Positions 34,201-45,970 of a DNA stretch of 64,000 bases are shown here, piece by piece. The DNA is taken from the NCBI GenBank assembly GCA_036924285.1, contig JAYKYS010000001.1:9697501-9761500 (forward strand), written 5' to 3'. The notes under the pieces are model-generated. The model ran no database searches and had not been told where the DNA came from. It saw only the letters and a program-made list of their open reading frames with translations. This DNA is from Asterella californica. Taxonomy: Eukaryota > Streptophyta > Marchantiopsida > Marchantiales > Aytoniaceae. How positions within the stretch are numbered: position 1 is the first letter of the stretch; the number at the start of each line of letters is the position of its first letter. The translations under genes were made by a program, and so were the position numbers.

Positions 34201-36231
34201 TGTCCTGTTGTGGGACCAGTTAGTATGTAAATTACGCGTATAAGTGCGTTTTGCACATAATTGTAGAAGTTGTGGTGTAATGGGATCTAAAACATTGCTC
34301 TTATGAGCTTAGAATGCACTATTATCTGCTGGGGGTCTCCATGGGGCAGAAAAGGACAAGGTTGAGTCCTTTAGCTTCCCATTGGTCCACCCAAAAGTGA
34401 AGATAACTTGTCTTCTACCTAAGTGTGCGCTCTGGGAGGTTCGGGGCACTTTGACGAGGGATTTGGAAGATCAGAGGGCATGGGCGGAGAGCTCTCGACG
34501 GGAGGACCAATCTGACCACAAATTTCACTCGATTTGGAGGTCCAGGGCATACGTTATGGCGATTTGAAGTTCATAGAGTGATGAGAGTACAAGAGTTTCT
34601 CTTCCGATTGTAAGATTAAGGGGTTTGAGTGATTGAGCCGTCAGATTGAGACCAGATTTCATGGGCTTGTAGTCTGTCAGCTGCTGAAGCTCTGACCACA
34701 AATTTCACCACCGGATGTTGTGCGGATTGAGCGCAATGGCGATTTGAAGGCGACGGGGTGCAGAAAGCTGTCAATCTGAAGCAGCGAGTTTGCAGATTTA
34801 TGGAGGACGATCAGAACGGTCAAATCGACTCAAATTTCCTGTGTAGTGAGTTTACCTTCTGATTTGATAGCACATGAAGTTGGAGTGGAAGTGGACGGTT
34901 CATTTAGTCGAAGAAGCTTCTGTCCTGAATCTGAGATTGGAAGTGCGTGTTAGTTTCTGTGGATTTGTGTTAATTGTGGGAGGAGATCTAGCCGTCAGAT
35001 CTTCCTGAAATTTGACCTGCAAGTAGAGATTTTAGTATCCTACCTACGTGGCAAGTTTGAGAGGAGATTGAGCTGTAGATCTGTACCTATCATGTGTGAA
35101 AGTTCGCTGGTTTTTCTGCCGAGTTGTATCGGCAACGATATCTACTCTAGGTCTCGAGTTGTTAGCGGCAGCTGGCTGAAAAGTATCCAGTGCGACATTT
35201 GTATTGCTTTGGGGAGTATTCTAGGCGTAGATACGACTTTAGCGACCTACGTTGTATCCACGTCATGTGGTTGTTAGGTTCGCACTCAACGTGGCAAAGT
35301 GCGATCCTTGACCTGTAGAGTCGACTACCTGTCTAGCCTAGTCTCTGGTTTTGAGACACGTTACGGTGCATGCATTGAACCTTTCACCCAGAAGACCCAC
35401 ACGTGGATGAGTATGACGGCACCAAACATGCAATGTGCATGTGTGCCACCTCATCGGTCCGTGAGGCTTGGGTTGCTTGGTTAGGGTGCTTGCACCTATC
35501 CTTGTTTTGGGTTCGAAACTTTTAAGCAAAGGGGAGTGACCTGTGTGGGGGCATTCGACCTGGGGAAAAATCCAAGAGATTGTTCGTGTGGAGATCGTGG
35601 TGATCCTATGAGATTGAATCAGAGTTTTATGAATCGAGATACCTTTGTAGTTGGAGACACATGTTGTGAGAGATGGACGAAGGACTCTACTTACCGCCCA
35701 GATTCCCTTTTCGAAACCCTTTCTCGATTAAACTGATGTATATGGAACGAGTCCACTTTCAACAGTTTCTGATAGGATCCTTCGGGCATAACTCTACCGC
35801 GCAAGTTATGCTCTCGCCTGTCCCTGTGATCTTACCTGTTGTCACTTACGGCCAAGAATGGGACCTCACCGTCTTTATCCTCATCTAACGAAGGATGGAT
35901 CTAAATCAGCTCCCTCCTGTAAACTTTAACACCCAGTGCGAGATAAGACACATCTGTCGACCCAAAGCCATGTACGAAGCCCTAGTAGTGAGAAACTTCG
36001 GAGAGGAATACTACCGAGAGATCATGTCATCACATATCCCGTTTGTCGTGCCCATGATCATCCAACGTTTTCGTGTAGTTATCTTGACCCTTTACTGAGA
36101 GAAAGAAAGTGCTTAGTTATCGAGGAAGTTAGAGAGAAATCTACAGGAAACTTGTCGCTCTGCTGTGCATTGATCGCTAGCCACAGCCAGAAGGTACGCC
36201 CTTGCTCAAAGGAAAGGCTCTCGCTACGACA
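34201..36231 (+). repeat. 3' LTR of element A
   Basis: Matches 26127-28157 at a constant offset of 8074 from end to end. It is followed by ACGC, the second copy of the target duplication, and then by the rest of the LTR of B. Confidence 0.95.
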
Positions 36232-36235
36232 ACGC

Positions 36236-36483
36236 ATCGGAGTTTTTTCTACAGTTGAAGAAATTGATGGTGCAGCAGACACTGAATAAAGTTAGTTTGA
36301 ATCCTGAGAGACCTGTTTGTGTACCTGAGTACTTATTGAGTGTTTGTTTTGTAATTGGTGGACGCAAGAAGCCAGATTTTGCGATCTCATCGTCAGCAGC
36401 AATCTGTTTTCCCTTTGGGTCGTTTCTCTGATCAACTACAGTCAGGAGGTCCACCCTCTCCAAGAAAGACTCTCACCACGACA
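36236..36483 (+). repeat. 5' LTR of element B, second part
   Basis: It continues the LTR begun at 24613 after removal of A. Its last 60 bp, GTCAGGAGGTCCACCCTCTC then CAAGAAAGACTCTCACCACGACA, are the reverse complement of the start of the LTR at 58760 with few changes. Confidence 0.85.
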
Positions 36484-36485
36484 TC

Positions 36486-36503
36486 TGGTGCTTCCACTGA
36501 GAG
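36486..36503 (+). promoter_or_regulatory. Primer-binding site of B
   Basis: TGGTGCTTCCACTGAGAG, two bases after the LTR; identical to that of A. Confidence 0.75.
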
Positions 36504-36545
36504 CTATTGGGGTGATTGATTTGGAGAATTGACTGAATTGAGAAG

Positions 36546-39125
36546 ATGGATCATAGTGTTGCCGTACAAGGTGTAGCTGCTGCTCAAGGTGCTCTTGTTC
36601 AAAGACCTCCTGGTCAAGATGGAATTGGCTCTCAAGGAGGGCCTACGGTGGTTCCAGCAGCAACAGCACATCATGTTGTAGACACGTCTCAGATTCTTCA
36701 GGCGTTGGCTGCCTTGATTCAGCAGCAGCCTGCAATTGGGGGAGCTGAGCAGAAGTCCACAAGGGCATTACAATCAATTGTTGGTCGATGTGGGCGATTC
36801 GATGGAAGAGACGTTACTAGATACCTACGGGAGTATGTGGGTGGGATGGAGCTGGTCAGGGCACCTGAAGTTGAGGTAATTATGAGCTTTGAGTTAACTG
36901 TTGTTCCTGAACTTAGAGAGAAGGTTAGAATTTTACAGAGAAGACATCCAGGTGGGCGGACTCTGTTTGAACGTGCTCTAAGAGAAGAGTTTCTAGAAGA
37001 AGATTTAGAAAGTGTAACCAGAAGGACTCTTATGGATTGGATAGAGCGCCAGCCTAGACGTTCTATGGAATTGAATGAGGTGATTAGGTGAATTTGAGAA
37101 GAGGTACTCTCAACTTTCTGGTCTAGAGAGGTTGATGCTGGATGTTAGGAAGACGGAGTTGTTCTTAGGTGCTCTGGATGAGTTCACAGCAGACAGACTT
37201 TGCTTCATGTTAGCTGATCGTGGAGCTGAAGGGGGCGTTACATCTGATTGGAGGAGAATGGAGGAAGTAGTATCTACTAGACAGCGTCGTGGTAGGATGG
37301 CACTGCAGCTAGAGTCTTTGCCGGAGCAGAGAGTAGCTCCTCAGGCTCCTATAATACCTGAAATAATACCTCAGGTACCTATAGTGATCTCTCAAACACC
37401 TATTGTGGTTCCCTAAGCGCCTGTAGTACCTATCCTAGCACAGAGAGGGCCTAGACAGCAGCAACGATCTGTTGAGAACCGAAATCAAAATAACCTGATT
37501 GAAGAGCTCACCCAACAGTTGAGAGATTTGAGGGTTGAGATGACTGATTTGAGGAGAGACCAACGACCAATTGCGCCAGGTGCTCAATCTGTAGGAGGAA
37601 CCTTTACCAGGAGATGTATTTGGTGCGACAGCCCAGATCATCTCAGATGGGACTGTCAAGACTTAGCGGTTGTCTTGCGGGAGGGTGTAGTCAACTATCA
37701 GAATAACAAGTTGTATCTAACCGCCACTGGGCAGCCCCTGAACATATATTTTGGAAGAGGAGGAATGAGGAGTTCCCTTCTGATACTTATTGGTGCCAGC
37801 ACTACAGCGATGACTACGGGTTCTGCGGAGGCTGATGTATATACTGGGAGAGTTGAGGTGCGCTCTAATCCAACTATGGTGGAGCAAGCTGCTAAGGTCT
37901 CGGTTGAAATGATGAAGAGAGGTGCTGAAAGCATTAGGAGAGCTACTGGATGGAGAGACCCAGTAGATGCAACTTCTATTCGAGCATTTTTAGAGACAAG
38001 TGGTGAACAAGATGCCATGATCGAAGACAAAAGAAGACGGGATGCTTCTGATTTAGATGCAGGAGTACTAGAGGATGCTGACCGTCGGAGAGTTACGAGG
38101 AGGAGAGCAGCGGAACCATCGCCATCTGTACCAACTGGTAGATTTTCTGCTACAGAGGATATACCATCTACTCTACAGCTCCACCACCTAGAGTAGATCC
38201 TATGGAAGGTGTACAAGATTTGCCACAAGAGACTATTGCTACATATAGAGTACGGGGAAAGAGGTTTACAACACATGAGAAGGAGAAAGCTCCAGCTTAC
38301 AAATTAGCAGCAGACATCGAAACAACAACAGACTTGCGTGCTATTATGGAGCAACGTATTTTGGATGTTAGAGTTGAGTTTACTCTTCGTGAAGAGAGAG
38401 TTTCATGAAGAGCTTGGTATCGCGAAGAGAGAGTTTCATGAGTTGATAACATACATCATGAAGAGGAAGAGACAGGTATTGACTGAACAAGTAAGTAGTC
38501 AGATGGTTCGAGCAGTAGATGCTATTGGTGTCGATGAGTTCATGGATGATAAGTATGAAGTATGGGTTGCTGGTCCTGCTGTTATTGAGAATGAAGATGA
38601 AGAGTTTGAAGAGGATAGGTCAAGCACAGACAGCGATTTCAAAGAGAAGCACTTGACAAGAGCGACAACAGAGACGCAGGTTCGGCTTGGGGGACTTTCT
38701 GAACCAGTACCTGCATTTGTGGATCACGGATCGGAGATCAACATCGTTTCCAAGAAGGTGTATGAGAAGGGGCAGTCGAAAGAAATCATGGTTGGGTACT
38801 TCGTGCTGCAAATAATCAAAAGGGTGAGTTATACGGAGATTGTCCCAATATGCATGTAAGGATTGGGGATGTAGAGGTTGATCAGCATTTCTTTGTACAG
38901 TCGTCTGCCTCCTATCTTGTCATACTGGGCCAACCATACATCACCGCTGTTCAAATGGAGACGAAGGTGATGAATGATGGGTCTCATTATGCTAGAGTTT
39001 GGAGTCTTGATGACAGGTACTCAATACAGTTTTTGACGGTTCGCTCAAGACATGAGCGGAACCGACAAACCCTTAGAGATTCTCAGACGAAGAGATGTAA
39101 GAGTTTTCGCAGTCCACTCCTGTAG
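36546..39125 (+). pseudogene. Gag-protease of element B, broken
   Basis: Closely related to Gag of C: the start MDHS.AVQGVAAAQG, the QQQPAIGGAEQKSTRALQ segment, the zinc knuckle CIWCDSPDHLRWDC (about 37615) and the protease motif FVDHGSEINIVS (about 38717). Breaks: a frame change at about 37090, a stop at 37414-37416, a shift near 38190, a duplicated stretch of about 25 bp near 38390-38430 (GAAGAGAGAGTTTCATGA twice), and a shift near 38780. The Pro-rich part has lost units compared with C. It cannot make a full Gag. Same family as C, clearly older. Confidence 0.9.
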
Positions 39126-41437
39126 AGCAGGAAGACAGGGGTGTAGAACCTACTGTTGAGATCCCGTCAGAGTTGGAAGCGAGACATGTACAAAGGTCTG
39201 GAGACAGATGTAGTGTATAGAGTTGGCAGTCTGGATTGCTGATGTTTGAGGAAGATGGGTGGAGTCGATTTACAAGAGTTGAAGATATGGGAGAAAATAC
39301 AAAAAGATGGATGGTGAAACAAGTATCAGAGTTGTGGCGTGTAGGGGTTCTACTTGAAGACGAAGTGGTTTCTAGCTTGTTTGAAGAGTTTATGTATGTA
39401 CAGTCAGTTGTTGGGTGGTTAGACAGTGTGAGTAGATTGATGGAAGGGGAAGATAGTATGACGGTGATCCCTATCCACTCTCGGCGCATATATAAGGAGG
39501 TTGTTACGTACGTGCAGTTCTTTCCTCATCCGATGCAGAATAGTGAGAGAAGAGAAGCCGTTTGTTGGTGTGCACTCCCTCAGGAAGCAGACGTCCATGC
39601 AAAGTACAAATTTGTATTGAAAAAGGTGAGATCGGTAGCAGCTCAACTACCTGTTAACTCCCAGTAGCAAGTACAATCAGTAGGGACTGAGCCTATATTG
39701 CGTGATCATAGACAAGTAGAACATCAGTTTACTGAGAAGACGTTGAAAGAGCTACAGATAGGAGGGGGTGATTTCTTGACTGAGGTTGAGAAGACAATGT
39801 TTGAGCAGTTGATAATGGATCATGGTAAAGCATTCTCTTTTTCAGCAGAGGAGATAAGTTGTGTGGACCCAAAGACTATAGCGCCTATGGTTATATTCAC
39901 AATCCCTCATGTGCCTTGGGATCTGAAACCGATCCCGGTTCCTCGTGCTTTGTTGCCTAAACTCATCGAGTTGTTGAAAGAGAAGGTATAGATGAGGATA
40001 CTTGAGTCGTCTATGGGACCATATTCTAGCAAATGGTTCACTGTACCCAAGAAGTCAGGAGCTTTGCATTTTATTCAAGACCTACAGCCTACGAATAACG
40101 TAACCATTCGTAACGTTGAGACGGGTCATGTGATTGAGGAGGTAACAGAGGCATTTGCAGGGAGAGCTATCTTTTCGATAGGAGATCTATATTCTGGTTA
40201 TGATCAGTTCCAGCTGGCTGTAGAGAGTAGAGATCTAACTACTATGCGCACGCCCCTGGGATTGATGCGAATGTGTACTCTTTCACAAGGAGCAACGAAC
40301 TCGGTGGCTCATATGCAAAATGCGATGCATAAGGTACTGAGGGAATTTGTGCCTGATGTTATCATTCCATTTCTAGATGATATTCCTATAAAAGGTTGCA
40401 CGATTGAAGGCAAGGATGAAGCAGTACTTGCGAATGGATGTAGGAGGTTTGTTGCAGATCATATCAAAGACGTAGAACGTATCTTAACTCGTTTGGAGGA
40501 GGTACATCTCACATTGTCAGGAGCTAAGTCCAAGTTTGGTGTGTCAGAGATTTTAGTGGTTGGACATCTGTATGGTGCTTTTGGAAGACGACCAAACTCG
40601 GAGAAGGTCGAAGCCATAGCTAGGATGGCAGACTGTAAGAATATCACGAAGGTCCGACGCTTTCTAGGTGCTTGTGTATTTTATCGTTTATCCATTCTTC
40701 ATTATGCTCATGTTGCTAAGCCTTTATATGCATTATTGAGGAAGGGTAGGAGGTTTGTATGGACCTCAGTCCATCGAGAAGCTATGAATAGGCTGAAGGA
40801 GGCTCTACAGTCTCCACCTGTTTTGAGAAGAGTAGACTACGGGTGTGGTAGATCTCTCATTGTCACGGTAGATACTAGTCCAAACGCGATAGGTCAAGAT
40901 GATGCGGATGGTATGCGACTTACCTCTAGATTTGGAGCTAGGATCTTGACAGACATGCAACGAGATTATTCCCAGGTGAAGCGTGAGTTGTGGGGAGCGG
41001 TGACGGCGATGAAGACCGACCGTGAGTTTCTAATTGGTGCTCATGTAGTCCTAAAAACGGATTGTCTATCTCTATTAGGCCTGATATCCAACTGTAACAC
41101 ACCAGACATAGCGATGTTACGTTGGATTGCTTATATTAGAAGCTTGAATCCAAAACTGAAGCATATAAAAGGAAAAGAGAATGTGGTCGTAGATATGTTG
41201 TCAAGGACTCGATTTGTAGATGAGGATGTCATGTTTTCAGAAGTTGAGGAAGAAGAGAGAAAGGATGCTCAATGTCAAGTTAATCGACGGGCTACAAACT
41301 TGGAGCCGCTGCCGTTCAGAGAGGAGTTCTACACGAGAAGATTACGTGACATTGGACTCTATCTGAGTTCTTTAAACAGACAGGAGGGTTCGAGTGATGC
41401 AGAGTTTAGAGAAGTAAGGAGGAAGGCATATAAAAAA
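39126..41437 (+). pseudogene. Pol of element B, broken and lacking integrase
   Basis: The spacer (39236-39667, 39698-39991) is interrupted by TAG at 39665-39667 and by a stop at 39989-39991 inside the start of RT. RT and RNase H are then open from 39992 and keep FLDDIPIKG, TVDTS and RELWG; the segment after TVDTS has lost four residues (GWAI in C). After DMLSRTR and the linker the frame reaches REVRRKAY and then stops being Pol at about 41437, where it meets the Pol of D on the other strand. Integrase, polypurine tract and 3' LTR are absent. Confidence 0.9.
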
Positions 41438-43570
41438 CTCCAACGGGGCTGCAAAACAGCTTCTATCCCTTCTAGCAAGAGCACTAGAATAGAACTCTGT
41501 TCTCACATCCTCCTGATCATCTATCATTTCTTTCTCATCGTAATACCTAACCCTTGATAACATATCTGCCACAAGATTGTCTTTTCCTGCGATATGTCTA
41601 AATTCTGGGTTCAAGGACTTGATATATGCTATCCACCTCAACATAGCAATATCTGGAGTTGTACAACTAGTGATCATTCCCAAGAGAGGTAAACAATCTA
41701 TCTCCACAACCACAGGTGCTCCTATCAAGTATTCCTTGTCACTCTTCATTGCAGTAACTACTCCCCATAGCTCTCTCTTGACCTGAGGGTAGTCTCTCTG
41801 CCGTGAACTTAACACCTTAGCTCCAAAACGCACCACATATCTATTTCCATCCTCATCATCCTGTCCTATAGCCCATCCAATGCCAATAGGGCTAGTATCA
41901 ACAGTAATGATAACAGATCTGCCCAACTCATATGTTACCTTCCGTAGGGTTGGTGGTGAAGACAACAGATCCTTCAACTTCTTCATAGACTCGCTTTGCT
42001 CCTCTTGCCACTGAAATCTTTGCCCCTTCCTCAGCAACTTGTACAACGGATCTGCTACATGTGCAAAGTGTGGAATCCATATATGATAAAACACACAGGC
42101 ACCTAGAAATCTTCTCACCTCAGTAACCGATCCACACGTCTCCTTCATTCTTCGAATGGCATCAACCTTGTTTGGACAAGGTTTCCGACCATAAGACCCA
42201 CATAGGTGTCCCACTATTAACACCTCCTGTTCTCCAAATACAGACTTTGCTCCTGATAAAGTCAAATGAACCTCCTCCAGTCGACTCAGTATCTTATCAC
42301 AATCAGCTATGTGATCTGCAACAAACTTACGGCACCCCCTCTGATCCATTACCTCATTCTTCTCCTCCTCAGCACACCCTTTGATCGGCACATCATCAAG
42401 GAATGGCATAGTTTTTTCAGGAATGAAGTCCCTCAAAACTTTGTTCATGCCATTCATCATATGTGCTACAGAATTCGTAGCACCTTGTGGCAAGGTGCAC
42501 ATCCTTAGTAACCCCAAAGGTGTCCTCATTGTAGTCAAGTCTCTACTCTCAGAGGATAACTGAAACTGATCATAACCTGAATATAAGTCTCCCATTGAAT
42601 AGATAGCACGACCAGCAAAAGCCTCTGCAAACTCGTCTACAATAGGTCCTATACCCATATTCCTGATAGTCACCTTGTTAACTGGCTGCATATCTTGGAT
42701 AAATCTCAAAGCTCCACTTTTCTTCGGAACAGTAAACCATCTGCTAGAGTAGAGAGCTATAGATGGTTCCAAGATACCCATCCTAATCCTCTCATTGAGC
42801 AAGTCTATCAGCTTTGGTAGATGAGCTCTAGGTACAGGGATAGGACGTAGATTCCAAGGCACATGCGGTATAATAAAGATTACCATAGGTGCAACTACAC
42901 TTGGATCTACACATCCTACTTCATCTGACTCAAACGCAAACGCCTTACCATGCCTAGATAGCATCTCCCTGAAGCTCTTCTTCTCTTGCTCAGTAAGAAA
43001 ACCATCACCTCCAATCCTTAGCTCCTTCAGTGTTGTTTCTGTGAACTGGTGCCCAATTCTTCTCGGTCCTCTAAGCGTCGGTTCTCGTGCAGCTTGCTCC
43101 ATCTCCTGATTGTAATCGAGTGGCAAAGGCAAAGCCACTGGTTTGACTTTCTTTGCCACTGACTTGTACTTGGTCTCCACATACATCTCTTGTCGATCTA
43201 TAAACTTATTAATTACATCACAAAGCTCCTTGGAGCTCACTCTCACCACTCTATCTACATCATCTGTAGAGCTTTCTAATATAGATTTCAACTCTCCTAT
43301 AGTATCTACCAAATACTGCTCTTCAAACACTCCAGATATGTATTCATCTCCTACTAACTCTCCACTATCTCTCAAAGACTGCTGTACATACTTCACATGT
43401 TGTCTCTCAAACCTCTTCAGATTCTCAACCTTCCTATAACACACTGATCCACATGATGTCAGTCCTAAGAAGCTAGTGGATAAAGCTTCTTGCTCTACTG
43501 GATCAGGCGAGAATCCTATCTCTACTGTATCGTTGAAGTCTCGCTCTTCAATGGTACTCTGCCAAAACCC
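41437..43570 (-). pseudogene. Pol of element D, open but lacking integrase
   Basis: Reading on the minus strand from the frame opening at 43570: spacer with KYKSVAKKVKPVALPLP, RT with FLDDVPIKG, RNase H with TVDTS and RELWG, VEID where A has LETD, then DMLSRVRY. All of this is one open frame. It ends within the linker before integrase (after CFAAPLEF) at the junction with B. The remaining codons to 41372 are read from B in antisense and mean nothing. Without integrase it cannot move by itself. Confidence 0.88.
43522..43570 (-). promoter_or_regulatory. Gag/pol overlap with canonical -1 slippery heptamer in D
   Basis: In the gag frame the codons read AGG GGT TTT GGC (Arg-Gly-Phe-Gly), so the heptamer is G GGT TTT at 43570-43564, which fits X XXY YYZ. 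The pol frame opens exactly at this point (TAG in that frame at 43573-43571) and the gag stop is at 43524-43522, giving 49 bases of overlap. Confidence 0.6.
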
Positions 43571-45894
43571 CTAGACTCTCTAAACTCCTGAGTAATCTTA
43601 GGCAGTGGACGGTCTCTCAAGCTATCACGATTCCTCTCATGTTCTGCAGCAACGGTCAAAAACTGAACAGCTCTTTTGCCGTCTCTACTACGTATCCTAG
43701 CATAGGCTGAACCATCATCCATAACTCGTGTCTCCATTCTAACAGCAGTAATGTAAGGCTGCCTTAGAATGATAGGATAGGTTGACATGTCTTGCACAAA
43801 GAAATTCTGAACATCACTGATGTCACCCACAGTTACCTTGATGTTGGGGCAAGCACCATAGAGTTCTCCCCGCTGGTTGTTGGCAGCACGGATAAGCCAC
43901 CCATGGTCGGTGTCTATGGGCCACCTCCCACGCTTGTACAGCTCCTTAGACATCAGATTAATCTCTGAGCCGTGATCAATCAATGCCACCACAGGTTCCT
44001 CTAGATCTCCCAGCTTCACTAAGGTCTCTGTGGTTGCTCTCGCCCAATGGTTGTGAGAATAATGACTCTTCTGCGATGCTTCCACCTCATCTTCAAACCT
44101 CACATGCTGATCTGATCTTCCCTCTAATACTTGAGAGCAGTAACCAGCAATCTCATCTTCCTCATCCTCCGACAGTTTGGTCCTTAGAGCGTTAAGCGTA
44201 GCTGCTTCACCCAAAATCTGACGTTTCCTCTTGATGATATCTATGATAACCTCATGGAACTCACGCTTTGCAATCCCAAGAATCTCACCCAAAGTAAACT
44301 CAACTTTCCCATTCAAGATACGGTTCTCTAACACCTGCTTCAAGTCTGTAGCAATCTCAATGTCGGACTGAAGTTTGTATGCAGGCATCTTACCCTTCTC
44401 CTTGCTTCTCTCCTTCTCCTTTGGTGTTGTAGATGGTAGATCCTCCATAGTCTCCTCCCGAGTAGGTGTTGTCTCCTGCCTTGCATCTGGTCTAGCCCTT
44501 TCACTCCTTGTAGCAGGTCGTTTGGCTGTAGAAGCCTCACCTGCATCCTCCCTCCTGCGTTTTTCTTCTAGTAGAGCTTCATGCTGACTTCTTGCAACAT
44601 AAGCATGCACTGACATAGTATCCACAGGGTCATTCCATCCTGTAGTTTCTCTAATTGAGTTGCCAACCCTTCGTAGCACATCCTTGTCTAGCTCTGTTCT
44701 AGCTACGGACCGCACTACATCTGACCACAACCCAGTAGTCCTTTTCTCTCTCTCCATTTCCACTTTCACTCCACACGTAGCAGCATTCACAAGAGAAACA
44801 GCATGTGATGCTGATATATCATTCACAAGTCTCTTCATACCACCCTTGCCAAAGTTGGTTCCCAACATCATCCCAGTCTCTCTCAAATGGATCTTACCAT
44901 CTTTGAAGAAGATCAGATCCTTCCTCAATGCATCTGAAAACTCTCCACAATCTCTTCTTACATGGTCTAGGCTATCACACCATATACAACGATGAACAAA
45001 GCCTTCTCTCATCTGAGGTCTCTGCATAGCAGGCTGTACATTCTGCTCCTTCTCTTCTAACCTAGTGAGCTTAAGCTTAAGCTCCTTCATACCCTTAATC
45101 AACTCATCAAGCGGTGAGTCTTCCTCTCTAGCAATTACCAAAGTGGGCTTAGTAGGCAACTGCTTGATAGGAATTATCAGAGGTGCTGCTTCACTTACCA
45201 CCACCTTGTCCCTTCTCCTCTGTCTCTTGGTCAGCAAAGAAACAGCCTCTTCAACCTCCTTCCAGTCAGTCTTCAATCCTCTCTCCTCACTCTTGTCTTC
45301 CAGCAACAGCTCAAGCTTCTCCTGAATAGTCTAGTCCGCTGCTTGTAGGAAAAGCTCGGTCTTCTCCACCTCTAGTGTAAGCTTCTCTGTCCTAGAAAGT
45401 TGAGCATACTGACGATCAAACTCCCTTAACAACTCATTTACAGACAAACCTTTGTTAGGCTTCACCACCCACTCCAAGAATGTTCTCTTGGTCACCCTCT
45501 CTGAGTCTTCAGTGTAGTACTCCTCCTTCAAAGCTCGCATAAAGCTCTCCCAACTCTGTCCTTGCTGCTGCTTGAGCTCCTTCACACGCCCACGAATCTC
45601 AGGGACAACAGCAAGTTCAAAGTTCTCCACCATCTCCTTCTCAGGTACCTTGTTCACCTCCATCTCCCTAGCATAGTATCGCACATACTTGGAAATATCT
45701 GTACCCTTGAACTGGTCCATCTGATGCACCACAGATTGCAACGCCTTGGTTGCTAATACCTCTTTCCTCCTTGTGCTCTGCTGCTGCTGCATAAACATGG
45801 AAAAAGCTTGGAACATCTTCATCGTAGCAGCATCCAACTGAACAGGTTGCTGAGCAGCAGCAGCAGCTCCACTTGATGATCCTTGGTTGGCCAT
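43522..45894 (-). pseudogene. Gag-protease of element D with one nonsense codon
   Basis: Starts MANQGSSSGAAAAAQQ at 45894. The capsid-like region has YVRYYAREMEV and RTFLEWV. A TAG at 45333-45331 interrupts the frame right after LFLQAAD; the same frame continues at once (EKLELLLEDK) to the end, so this single stop is the only break I see. The zinc knuckle CIWCDSLDHVRRDC lies near 44985. The protease has ALIDHGSEINLMS near 43980. The total without the stop would be close to 790 residues, as in A. The LTR and primer site differ from those of A, B and C, so D is a separate family with a related Gag. Confidence 0.88.
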
Positions 45895-45941
45895 GATATC
45901 TGATCCTGTAACACTCTCAAGAAAACTCCCACCCTAGGTGT

Positions 45942-45959
45942 TTCACGTCGAGTTCACCA
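45942..45959 (-). promoter_or_regulatory. Candidate primer-binding site of D
   Basis: Minus strand TGGTGAACTCGACGTGAA, 11 bases inside the LTR end, which is farther than in A to C. It would pair with a tRNA ending UCGAGUUCACCA. It differs from the site shared by A, B and C. Confidence 0.5.
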
Positions 45960-45970
45960 AAAAGAGAGTA

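Larger units (their letters stand above)
26127..36231 (+). mobile_element. Element A: complete Ty3/gypsy LTR retrotransposon
   Basis: 10,105 bp. The two LTRs (26127-28157 and 34201-36231) are 2031 bp each with no net length change; I found four substitutions between them. A 4-bp duplication ACGC flanks it (26123-26126 and 36232-36235) and the interrupted sequence is the LTR of B. Order inside: primer site, Gag-protease, Pol in the -1 frame, polypurine tract. All catalytic motifs I looked for are present, so it could be autonomous. It is the latest insertion in this nest. Confidence 0.95.

Noticed and set aside
42172..42563. Genes on the plus strand opposite Pol of D (several frames at 42172-42563).
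   Set aside because: They are antisense shadows of conserved RT codons.
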